Source of the DNA: Chloroflexota bacterium
GTDB lineage: Bacteria; Chloroflexota; Anaerolineae; Anaerolineales; UBA11858
Assembly: GCA_030666985.1 (NCBI GenBank)
Contig: DAOUWT010000174.1
Span: forward strand, 1 to 6,032
Length of the DNA stretch: 6,032 bases
Direction of reading: 5' to 3'
Below, one piece after another: positions 1 through 5,472 of this stretch. The notes under the pieces were generated by a model. That model was not told the DNA's origin. It did not search any database and saw only the letters and a program-made list of their open reading frames with translations. Within the stretch, counting starts at the first letter, position 1. Every line of letters begins with the position of its first letter. The translations under genes were made by a program, and so were the position numbers.

Positions 1-24
1 GAATCTCGTGCGCGAAGTAATTCC

Positions 25-74
25 TCCCCCCATTTTCGTCTCACATCTTTTCGTGAGGTGCAAATGGGGGGACT
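25..74. repeat. Long imperfect stem-loop downstream of the kinase gene
   Basis: Positions 25-35 (tccccccattt) and 62-72 (aaatgggggga) are perfect 11-nt inverted complements. Inside them, ctcac at 40-44 pairs with gtgag at 53-57, leaving an 8-nt loop. Positions 36-39 and 58-61 can partly pair, so the element can fold as one long stem of about 20 bp. A second run of six G follows at 77-82. No T-tract follows on either strand, so it does not look like a standard intrinsic terminator. It lies about 115 bp beyond the kinase stop. It is more likely a dispersed palindromic intergenic repeat. No open reading frame of convincing length covers 1-186. Confidence 0.55.
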
Positions 75-142
75 GAGGGGGGCCGAGCTACCGTGAAATA
101 AACTTACCAATAGTCGATTGACACACACGTTCTGTGAGGCGC

Positions 143-164
143 GTTCACGTTTTCACGTTTTACG
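143..164 (-). repeat. CGTGAAA-type heptamer array, left copy
   Basis: Read on the minus strand this is cgtaaaa, cgtgaaaa, cgtgaac: three near-heptamer units. A matching array in the opposite orientation occurs at 1650-1677. The two arrays bracket the kinase gene, this one starting 23 bp beyond its stop codon. The two blocks differ by one inserted A in the middle unit. It is a short intergenic tandem repeat; whether it was dispersed by mobility or by slippage cannot be told here. Confidence 0.6.
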
Positions 165-186
165 TAAGGGTCATCTTGCTGCTCCC

Positions 187-1551
187 TTATATACTGCGAA
201 GGCGGTCAGCAGCGTTATCACTAAGAGGGATGACAATCTGAATTGTGGTGCCTGTCTTGGGATCAGATTCAATGTGGAATAGTCCTCGAACAAGCTCGGC
301 GCGTTCTCTCATGTTAACCATCCCCAAACTGCCTCGGCTTTCGTAATCGTCAAAGACTTCTTTGACATCGAATCCTTTTCCATCATCTTCGATTTCCAAA
401 AAAGCCAGGTCTTTCTGCAATCTTTTCACTCGCACCCAGATATGATCCGCTCTGGCGTGTTTGCGGGCATTGTTGACAGCTTCTTCAGCGACGTTGAATA
501 TCACGGTTTGCACGCTCATTTCCAACGAATAGACAAGTTCTTCATCGGATTCTATGATCACGTTTTGGCTGTATGTTTCTCGCATCTTGTCGGCCATAGA
601 TTCCAGAGCAGCCGTAAGTCCTTCAGATGAAAGCACCAGGGGGCGAAGGGTAAAGAGCATGTGCCGGATTTCTTGGGTAGTTCGGCGAGCCATTTCTTCG
701 GTGCGATAAAGTTCCTCTTCAGCCGCAGCCATGTCCTTTTTCATCAAACGGCGTGCTAAACCTACTTGCATGGCAATTGCCGCTACAGTCTGGGTGGGGC
801 CATCGTGTAAATCGCGGGATAGCTTTGTCCGCTCTTCTTCTTGAATTTTGATAATGCGATCTTTTTCGTCTTTTAGCTCCTGGAAAAGTTGGGCATTTTC
901 CAAAGCGGTCATGGACTGGTGGCTGACTACGTTCAATATCTCGCGTTGCTCAGAATCAAAATACCGAACTTCAGGGTGAGCAAATATCAAAACCCCAAAA
1001 ATATCCAATCCCACCCGCAAGGGAATGCAATAAGCCGATTGGCAGGAGCCGAAGGCAATAAAACTGCTCAATTCTGGGTCATTGGGTAAATTCCGGGATA
1101 GTTTCGGCTCACCCCCTTCGATTGCGGCTCCTAACACGCCCTCTACGCCGGGGGTTTTCCTGTGGAGGTCGGGACGCGGAAGTCCCCGCCCGGTTGCCAC
1201 TCGCAGCAGAGGGGGAACAGAACCATCATCGGCAAAAAACAGGACTGCGCTTACTAAGTCTTCCGTTGACCGTTCCGCAATATGCAAGGCTATAAAACTG
1301 GCATCAAGACTTTTATCGAGCACTCGTTGATAATCCAAGGAAGAGGTGAGATCGGCCAGGATACCGTATAATTTCCTGAGCTTGGCGTTCATAAGCCTCG
1401 TTCCATCAGAAGCGCTTCGGCTTTTAGAGAGCGACGTTTTTTTCCTAATTCTCCTAGACGCACGCAGATACCCCACCCCTCCGCCAAGGAGAAGGGCTGC
1501 GCTCCCTATTAAAATAGGTATCAAGAGTGTCTCAGGGAAATAAAAATCCAT
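187..1551 (-). CDS. Sensor histidine kinase, GAF plus HisKA_3/HATPase (NarL-type)
   Basis: This is probably a membrane-attached two-component sensor kinase of 454 aa from the chosen start. Residues about 8-29 form one hydrophobic segment followed by a basic stretch. Residues about 64-224 resemble a GAF domain, a candidate for sensing a small ligand or redox signal. A coiled linker leads to the HisKA_3 motif RDLHDGPTQ, with phospho-acceptor His249. The HATPase part has the N box EEAVNNARKHARA (about 356-368), the DDGKGFD box (389-395), GSLGM (407-411) and a final GT pair (434-435). All expected catalytic motifs are present, so it should be active. The start at 1551 was chosen because AAGGA lies 5 nt upstream; an in-frame ATG at 1584 has GAGGT abutting it, which is too close. 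By family knowledge the partner would be a LuxR/NarL-type regulator; none is in the window, though one could lie beyond the left edge. The signal sensed is unknown. Confidence 0.93.
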   Translation of the reverse strand: MDFYFPETLLIPILIGSAALLLGGGVGYLRASRRIRKKTSLSKSRSASDGTRLMNAKLRKLYGILADLTSSLDYQRVLDKSLDASFIALHIAERSTEDLVSAVLFFADDGSVPPLLRVATGRGLPRPDLHRKTPGVEGVLGAAIEGGEPKLSRNLPNDPELSSFIAFGSCQSAYCIPLRVGLDIFGVLIFAHPEVRYFDSEQREILNVVSHQSMTALENAQLFQELKDEKDRIIKIQEEERTKLSRDLHDGPTQTVAAIAMQVGLARRLMKKDMAAAEEELYRTEEMARRTTQEIRHMLFTLRPLVLSSEGLTAALESMADKMRETYSQNVIIESDEELVYSLEMSVQTVIFNVAEEAVNNARKHARADHIWVRVKRLQKDLAFLEIEDDGKGFDVKEVFDDYESRGSLGMVNMRERAELVRGLFHIESDPKTGTTIQIVIPLSDNAADRLRSI

Positions 1552-1556
1552 CTGCA

Positions 1557-1561
1557 TCCTT
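1557..1561 (-). promoter_or_regulatory. Ribosome binding site deciding the kinase start
   Basis: AAGGA on the minus strand lies 5 nt before the ATG at 1551. This favours the 454-residue protein over starts at 1584 or 1557. The second of these overlaps the site itself. Confidence 0.55.
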
Positions 1562-1649
1562 TTCTTTATTGTCTGGTATATCATACCTCAAAACAGTGAA
1601 ACTGACGACCTTGGTTTGTAAGGGATGTCTGAAAAATAATCTATCTCAC

Positions 1650-1677
1650 TGTGAAACGTAAAACGTGAAACGTGAAC
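1650..1677 (+). repeat. CGTGAAA-type heptamer array, right copy
   Basis: There are four heptamers in a row: tgtgaaa, cgtaaaa, cgtgaaa, cgtgaac. The last three match the array at 143-164 in inverted orientation. It lies in the 290-bp divergent gap between the kinase start (1551) and the LysM gene start (1842). The remainder of that gap is AT-rich and holds a second heptamer array at 1745-1772. I see no convincing operator there. Confidence 0.65.
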
Positions 1678-1744
1678 TCACGCAACACGCTTCATGGGAT
1701 TTGGGACAATTATTTATCTGGAATTTCCTAACTTAATGACATTG

Positions 1745-1772
1745 ACTGGACACTGAATACTGAATACTGAAC
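1745..1772 (+). repeat. ACTGAAT-type heptamer array upstream of the LysM gene
   Basis: Four consecutive heptamers are visible: actggac, actgaat, actgaat, actgaac. The same family recurs in the opposite orientation at 5452-5472, between the four-helix-bundle gene and the galactosidase. Both copies lie just upstream of the start codon of the next gene on their strand, here 69 bp from the GTG at 1842. The role is unknown. The 7-bp period does not match one DNA helical turn, so a cooperative transcription-factor array is not specially favoured. Confidence 0.7.
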
Positions 1773-1803
1773 ATATTCCCCTCCGCATATCCTAATTTTA
1801 AGG

Positions 1804-1809
1804 TAGAAT
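1804..1809 (+). promoter_or_regulatory. Possible -10 element for the LysM gene
   Basis: TAGAAT lies in an AT-rich stretch 32 nt upstream of the GTG start and resembles a sigma-70-type -10 box. No good -35 hexamer is found 16-18 bp upstream, so the call is weak. Confidence 0.25.
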
Positions 1810-1832
1810 ACAGACAACCATCACTTACAAGC

Positions 1833-1838
1833 GAGGAT
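1833..1838 (+). promoter_or_regulatory. Ribosome binding site deciding the GTG start of the LysM gene
   Basis: GAGGAT ends 3 nt before the GTG at 1842. The next in-frame ATG (1896) would remove the first cysteine of the N-terminal four-cysteine module, so GTG is the better start. Confidence 0.5.
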
Positions 1839-1841
1839 ACC

Positions 1842-2801
1842 GTGCCACCCCAACACTGTATTTACCTAGGCCAAGAAGATGACCCAGAAACCGCCATGGG
1901 TTATGCTTCTCCGGCAAATTACTGCCACCACGTAAAAAAACCAGAAGCCATTTCTCTTCTCTATCAGGGCGGCTACTGCCTTACCAAAAATCACCGTCGC
2001 TGCCAGGTCTTTGCTCAACAAGCCCCTCGTAGACTTCCTGAAAAAGCCGCCGCCTACCCAAAATCTGGCGGAACATGGAAATTCAGGAAGTCCAAGGAAC
2101 CTCAGAAACCTCAGAGACCTCAGAAACTTCATAAACCTCAAAAACCCATGAAACCGGCCACTTTCTGGGGGTTGATGGCCGCTCTGCTAATTGCGGCATT
2201 CTTTTTCCTTGGAGGTTGGAATTGGGTGCAAGCCTTCTTTGAAGGACTGACAACCCCACCGCCTACCCAGGTGATAATCCCTACACTCACCGCTTCACCT
2301 AGCCCCACAGTCGTTATCGCCACCTCTGCGCCGTTCACGCCCCTCGCTTCCCAAACGCCTACTCTTACCAACACACCATCTCCCACCCCAACGTTGTCCC
2401 AAACCGCCACCGAAGCAGCCTTGCCCGCTACCGCCACCTTCACGCCCATCTCCTGCGAACCACCGGAGGATTGGGTGTCCTACACCATTCAATACGGTGA
2501 TACCCTCTACAATCTCTCCCAAGCCTTTGGCATCACTGTGGGTGAGTTGCAGCGCGGAAACTGCATGACAGGAACCTATATTTGGGCCGGGCAAACTTTA
2601 TACGTCCCCAACGTGCCTACTAGAACGCCAATCCCGTCCAATACCCCCACAATAACACACACACCAACCAATACACCTACTCCAACTAACACCCTCACAC
2701 CTTCAGACACTCCCACGCCTTCTGACACCCCCACTGAGACTCCCACGCCATCCGATACCCCTACCCCGTCCGATACCCCCACCATTACCCCTACTTCATA
2801 A
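1842..2801 (+). CDS. Membrane-anchored LysM protein with N-terminal four-Cys module
   Basis: This 319-aa protein is probably of single-pass type II topology, with its C-terminal part outside the cell. Residues 1-60 form a compact module with Cys6, Cys28, Cys46 and Cys54 plus His29, His30 and His51. The pattern C-x-Y-L-G, then YxxPxNYC, then QxxYCL, then HxxC looks like a conserved unit, perhaps binding zinc or an iron-sulfur cluster (inference). Residues about 81-104 are a basic Lys/Gln/Pro repeat encoded by a 9-nt tandem array. Residues about 107-131 are a transmembrane helix. A Thr/Pro/Ser-rich linker (about 137-203) leads to one LysM domain (about 213-256; Y-x-GDTLYNLSQAFG, then AGQTLYVP), flanked by Cys205 and Cys241, which may form a disulfide. 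LysM domains bind N-acetylglucosamine-containing glycans such as peptidoglycan. The tail (257-319) is low-complexity Thr/Pro/Ser/Asp with four PSDTPT units. No enzymatic domain is seen, so a wall-binding or scaffold role is inferred. The gene stands alone, divergent from the kinase. Confidence 0.88.
   Translation: MPPQHCIYLGQEDDPETAMGYASPANYCHHVKKPEAISLLYQGGYCLTKNHRRCQVFAQQAPRRLPEKAAAYPKSGGTWKFRKSKEPQKPQRPQKLHKPQKPMKPATFWGLMAALLIAAFFFLGGWNWVQAFFEGLTTPPPTQVIIPTLTASPSPTVVIATSAPFTPLASQTPTLTNTPSPTPTLSQTATEAALPATATFTPISCEPPEDWVSYTIQYGDTLYNLSQAFGITVGELQRGNCMTGTYIWAGQTLYVPNVPTRTPIPSNTPTITHTPTNTPTPTNTLTPSDTPTPSDTPTETPTPSDTPTPSDTPTITPTS
2081..2152 (+). repeat. 9-nt tandem repeat inside the LysM gene
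   Basis: There are eight 9-nt units with consensus acctcagaa. Those at 2099-2107, 2108-2116 and 2117-2125 are nearly identical; the outer ones are more diverged. Because 9 is a multiple of 3 the frame is kept, giving a Lys/Arg-Pro-Gln repeat just before the membrane helix. The resulting positive charge fits the cytoplasmic side of a type II membrane protein. Confidence 0.75.
2700..2783 (+). repeat. PSDTPT-encoding minisatellite in the LysM gene tail
   Basis: Four 18-nt units encode PSDTPT in two pairs separated by ETPT, at residues 287-314. Synonymous differences between units show they are not all recent copies. Such tails are commonly length-variable and may be glycosylated outside the cell (inference). 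Confidence 0.7.
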
Positions 2802-2821
2802 CGTACTTGCTCAAAATGTTA

Positions 2822-2859
2822 GTGGTGCATTGCACCTGCTTTTGGGTGCGTTGCACCAC
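2822..2859. repeat. Hairpin A of an inverted hairpin pair
   Basis: The left arm gtggtgcattgcacc (2822-2836) pairs with ggtgcgttgcaccac (2845-2859): 8 bp, a 2-nt interior irregularity, 5 bp, and an 8-nt loop. It lies 20 bp after the LysM stop, between convergent genes. No T-tract follows on the plus strand, so a simple intrinsic terminator is unlikely, although a role in ending transcription is possible. The core arms tgcattgcac and gtgcgttgca recur, inverted, in hairpin B. Confidence 0.75.
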
Positions 2860-2877
2860 GAGTCTGCCTGCAAAACC

Positions 2878-2917
2878 GAACTGCAACGCACTTTACCAAC
2901 CAAGTGCAATGCAGTTC
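2878..2917. repeat. Hairpin B, inverted copy of hairpin A
   Basis: The left arm gaactgcaacgcactt (2878-2893) pairs with aagtgcaatgcagttc (2902-2917): 8 bp, a 2-nt mismatch, 6 bp, and an 8-nt loop, the same layout as hairpin A. Its reverse complement carries the same two 10-nt core arms in the same order as hairpin A. The flanking stem bases differ in a paired way. It lies 26 bp beyond the galactosidase stop codon. The remaining intergenic bases between the two convergent genes show nothing else. Confidence 0.75.
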
Positions 2918-2943
2918 TACCGCTATGATTTTGAGTAATTACT

Positions 2944-5448
2944 TTATAACCTAACCCGCAACTCTCCCCTTTGGTAGAATTGAACCGCAAAGCTATAAAG
3001 AGTCCCCTCGGCCTTTTGCCAGGGGATTTCTTTTTGGGAGATGGAGGCCCGGCGAGGTGGTTCCGGGAGGTGGAGGAGAATCTGGCCCTGGGCGTGCCCC
3101 GGACGGGCCAGGAGAATCCTAAGGGTGGTGGGGGTGGCAAACCAGTTAGCGACTTCCAAGCCCTGGGCGATGTGCAGGTCGCTGCCCACGTATTGGGGGG
3201 AATCGGGAGTGATGGGGCGGAGGGCCAGGACTCTCACGCCGTGGGGTGGCACTGCGTCCAGGGTTAGCCTCCCACCTGTCACCAGGGTTGTTTCCCCCGT
3301 CCAAAATGGAGACACGTAAAAGGTTTGCTTCCCGTCCAAACCCAGGTGCTCCACCTCCAAATCCAGAGACTTCTCCCTCTTCCCCCAATTGAAAATAGCC
3401 AGGAGATGCCATTTGCCGGTCGCGTTCTCTAAATCCAGGCGCATGATGGAGGGCGTGGCAGCGTCGAACCAATCCGGCACGCGGGGGCGCTGGCCGATGG
3501 GGGGAAGGATAGCTTGGGCAATTTGGAGGCGTTCGGGCGGCAGGGCAGCCAAGTCATCGGAGAGGAGGGTCAGGCCGCCGGAGAAGGCAATGGCGGTGGC
3601 AAGAGAGCGGACTTCGGGCAAGGTGAGGTCGGTGCCGGGGCGGAGCAGGAGGCAGTCGGGATCGTTGATCCACCAGCGGCGGTGGAGCATGGCGCGGGTG
3701 AGGGTGTTTTGGAGGGCGTTGCGGACGGAGGGCATGTTCGGCTCGGCCCGGAAGAGGAGTTCGTATCCCCCAAACGAGGGATACCAGCCAGGGTGTACAT
3801 CGGCCCCAATCCGCATAGCGTCCACTAGGCCAATGGCCGGCCCCAACGGCGCGCCGCATCCCAGGAGCATGACATCGTCTCCCGCGGCTTCCCGGATGAC
3901 CTCTAAGCCGCTGCGCAGGACTTGGGCCCTGGTTTTTGTGGGGTCATGGTATTGCCCTGATAGGGCGGCTGCGTAGAGAAAGTCGAGCTTGAGGTAGGGG
4001 AAGCCCCACTCTTCCACGGCTGTCCGGATGACGTTTTGAACGTGTTCCAATGCCGGGGCGAGGGTGAGGTCTAGGGCGCGGGTGAATGTGTTCCATATAA
4101 ACCCGGCGTTGACAGGCAGCCGCCAGCGGTTGCGGAGCAGCCATTTGCGGTGCTTGCGTGCCAATTTGGATTTAGGATGCACGATAAAGGGCGCCAGCCA
4201 CACCCCAGGGGTGAGGCCAGCCTGCTTGATCTCGTTGACCAGGGGTTTCACGCCTTGGGGGAAAGCGGGGTCAAAGGTGAACCAATCTCCCACTTCTTCT
4301 TGGTATCCGTCGTCTATTTGGATTGTACCAAGGGGAACGCTATCCTTGATTTCTTGGGCGGCTTGCAAGTTCGAGCGGATGTCTTTGGCGGTGATGTCTT
4401 GGTAGTAGTGATACCAGGAGCACCAGCCGGACCTCACCCCCGGCCCCTCTCCCACAAGGAGAGGGGAGACAGGCGCGGGGTGCGAGTTAGGAGGTAGGGA
4501 TTGCGAGTTAGGAGGTGCGAATTGCGAGGGGCGAATGCCATTTTCGCGGGCGACTGCTTCCAAGTAGGGAGAGAGGGGGTTGGGGGCATCGATGTCTACA
4601 AACTGGACGGCGGCCCAATCGGTGGTTATGCTGGCGCCGGGGTCAAGGCGGGCCTGGTCTCCGTTGGCCCATAGAAACAGGGCCGGGTAGAGTGGGTCGT
4701 CGATGCGGACTTTGAGCGAGCCAAAATGTTCTTTCTGGGAGAGGAATCCGGCCAAAATCCCGCTGCGGTGCTGGCGGTCTCCCATGACTCCGAACATATC
4801 ACTGGCAAAATAGCCCGGCTTTTTGGGGCGCGGTGTTCCGGCGTTGTACCACATAGAGGTTGCAAAGAATCCGAGCTGCGTTTGGCGGTAGTAATCGTCT
4901 GCGCCGTAGCTCCCCGTGTGCGACCAGGATTGCCAGCCGTTGGAGTAAAAGGCCAGCTCTCCCGGGGCGGGGTGGGGGCGGATCACGCCTTGTCCCCCAG
5001 GGAGGATGTTCTTTTGCATAGTGATGGGACCCGGTTCGGGGAGGAGTGACTTTTGGGGGAAGAATCCCGCCCGGAGCATGTCGATTCTATCGATCCAAAT
5101 CGGATTATCCCCCTTGTTTTCCAAGTTGATTTTCCACAAGAGCAGCGGATGTTCCCCTGGGAGGGCAAAGGTGAGGGTGATATGCAGCCCGCAGCGTTCG
5201 GGGGCCATGGTCAGCGTGAATTGCTGCAATTCTCCGTGCGGCGATGAGGCCTCCTCTGGCCCTGTGATTCTGGGGTCTTTCCAGGTTTCGAGGGCCTGGC
5301 GAGATTTTTTCCGCACTGCGTACCAGGCGGCGGGCTTAGCTTGGTAGTGGAGGCGCATTTTCACGCCGTCCAGGTAGGGGGCGTTCTCTTTGGAGCTGTA
5401 TAGGCTCCAGGTGGAGGTTTTGGGGTTGAGGGTGAGTTGGAGGGGCAT
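2944..5448 (-). CDS. Alpha-galactosidase, GH36 family
   Basis: This 834-aa retaining alpha-galactosidase should remove terminal alpha-linked galactose from sugars such as melibiose or raffinose. There is no signal peptide, so it probably acts in the cytoplasm on imported sugars. Residues about 1-305 form the N-terminal beta-sandwich. The (beta/alpha)8 barrel begins at SGWCSWYHYY (340-349) and continues with QIDDGYQ (377-383). Asp489 in YLKLDF is the likely nucleophile and Asp550 in MRIGADVHPGW the likely acid/base, by analogy with the Thermotoga maritima enzyme. WINDPDCLLLR (593-603) is typical of the family. A C-terminal beta domain ends near VPPHGVRVLALRP (about 744). An extra beta-rich stretch of about 90 residues follows, making the protein much longer than the T. 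maritima type. Residues about 308-339 are encoded by an inserted repeat. No Shine-Dalgarno sequence precedes the ATG. The stop of the upstream gene is 19 bp away, so translational coupling or readthrough transcription is possible. No transporter or regulator is adjacent. Confidence 0.93.
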   Translation of the reverse strand: MPLQLTLNPKTSTWSLYSSKENAPYLDGVKMRLHYQAKPAAWYAVRKKSRQALETWKDPRITGPEEASSPHGELQQFTLTMAPERCGLHITLTFALPGEHPLLLWKINLENKGDNPIWIDRIDMLRAGFFPQKSLLPEPGPITMQKNILPGGQGVIRPHPAPGELAFYSNGWQSWSHTGSYGADDYYRQTQLGFFATSMWYNAGTPRPKKPGYFASDMFGVMGDRQHRSGILAGFLSQKEHFGSLKVRIDDPLYPALFLWANGDQARLDPGASITTDWAAVQFVDIDAPNPLSPYLEAVARENGIRPSQFAPPNSQSLPPNSHPAPVSPLLVGEGPGVRSGWCSWYHYYQDITAKDIRSNLQAAQEIKDSVPLGTIQIDDGYQEEVGDWFTFDPAFPQGVKPLVNEIKQAGLTPGVWLAPFIVHPKSKLARKHRKWLLRNRWRLPVNAGFIWNTFTRALDLTLAPALEHVQNVIRTAVEEWGFPYLKLDFLYAAALSGQYHDPTKTRAQVLRSGLEVIREAAGDDVMLLGCGAPLGPAIGLVDAMRIGADVHPGWYPSFGGYELLFRAEPNMPSVRNALQNTLTRAMLHRRWWINDPDCLLLRPGTDLTLPEVRSLATAIAFSGGLTLLSDDLAALPPERLQIAQAILPPIGQRPRVPDWFDAATPSIMRLDLENATGKWHLLAIFNWGKREKSLDLEVEHLGLDGKQTFYVSPFWTGETTLVTGGRLTLDAVPPHGVRVLALRPITPDSPQYVGSDLHIAQGLEVANWFATPTTLRILLARPGHAQGQILLHLPEPPRRASISQKEIPWQKAEGTLYSFAVQFYQRGELRVRL
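3003..3035 (+). terminator. Terminator-like hairpin and T-tract within the 3' end of the galactosidase gene
   Basis: On the plus strand tcccct (3003-3008) pairs with agggga (3021-3026), extended by ggc (3010-3012) with gcc (3018-3020) past a bulged C at 3009. It is followed by tttcttttt. This has the form of an intrinsic terminator for plus-strand transcription, about 200 bp beyond the LysM stop and antisense to the convergent galactosidase. It may be coincidental, since the same bases encode residues about 805-816 of that enzyme. Confidence 0.4.
4431..4530 (-). repeat. Composite intergenic-type repeat in frame inside the galactosidase gene
   Basis: Part one (about 4431-4469) holds a perfect 9-bp stem, cccctctcc (4444-4452) with ggagagggg (4458-4466), around a 5-nt loop. 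It is flanked by a C-rich run and matches in style a palindromic repeat common in intergenic DNA of several phyla (from memory). Translated on the gene strand it gives SPLLVGEGPGVR, a peptide I recognise as a hallmark of that repeat landing in genes. Part two (about 4480-4530) holds a 15-nt direct repeat, tgcgagttaggaggt, at 4481-4495 and 4502-4516 with a 21-nt period, giving PPNSQSL and PPNSHPA. The insert of about 99 nt preserves the frame and lies at the junction of the N-terminal sandwich and the barrel. Confidence 0.75.
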
Positions 5449-5451
5449 AGT

Positions 5452-5472
5452 GTTCAGTTATCAGTATTCAGT
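5452..5472 (-). repeat. ACTGAAT-type heptamer array filling the gap between two genes
   Basis: On the minus strand the units are actgaat, actgata, actgaac. The TGA of the first unit (5468-5470) is the stop codon of the four-helix-bundle gene, and the array ends 4 nt before the galactosidase ATG. The array therefore makes up the whole intergenic spacer and displaces any Shine-Dalgarno site. It is the same family as 1745-1772, inverted. Confidence 0.7.

Noticed and set aside
66..82. G-quadruplex from the G-runs at 66-71 and 77-82
   Set aside because: Only two long G-tracts are present, so a stable four-tract quadruplex would need each to split; the stem-loop explains the first tract better.
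1742..1809. TTGACT at 1743-1747 region as the -35 partner of TAGAAT at 1804-1809
   Set aside because: The spacing of more than 50 bp is far too large for a sigma-70 promoter, and the motif overlaps the heptamer array.
2138..2785. Several minus-strand open frames rich in Val and Gly opposite the LysM gene
   Set aside because: They are antisense readings of the Thr/Pro-rich codons; the repeated GVGVSDGV pattern mirrors the PSDTPT repeat and has no independent support.
2822..2917. Hairpin pair considered as an ordinary bidirectional intrinsic terminator
   Set aside because: Neither hairpin is followed by a clear T-tract on either strand, and the inverted-copy relation is not explained by termination alone. 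A termination role is not excluded.
3389..3976. A 195-codon plus-strand open frame opposite the galactosidase
   Set aside because: It lies wholly inside a well-supported GH36 gene, is rich in Arg/Ser/Gly as expected from the antisense of a GC-rich gene, and resembles no family I know.
4481..4516. Short direct repeats considered as a CRISPR fragment
   Set aside because: Only two 15-nt copies with a 6-nt spacer are present, inside a coding gene, with no further repeats and no cas genes.
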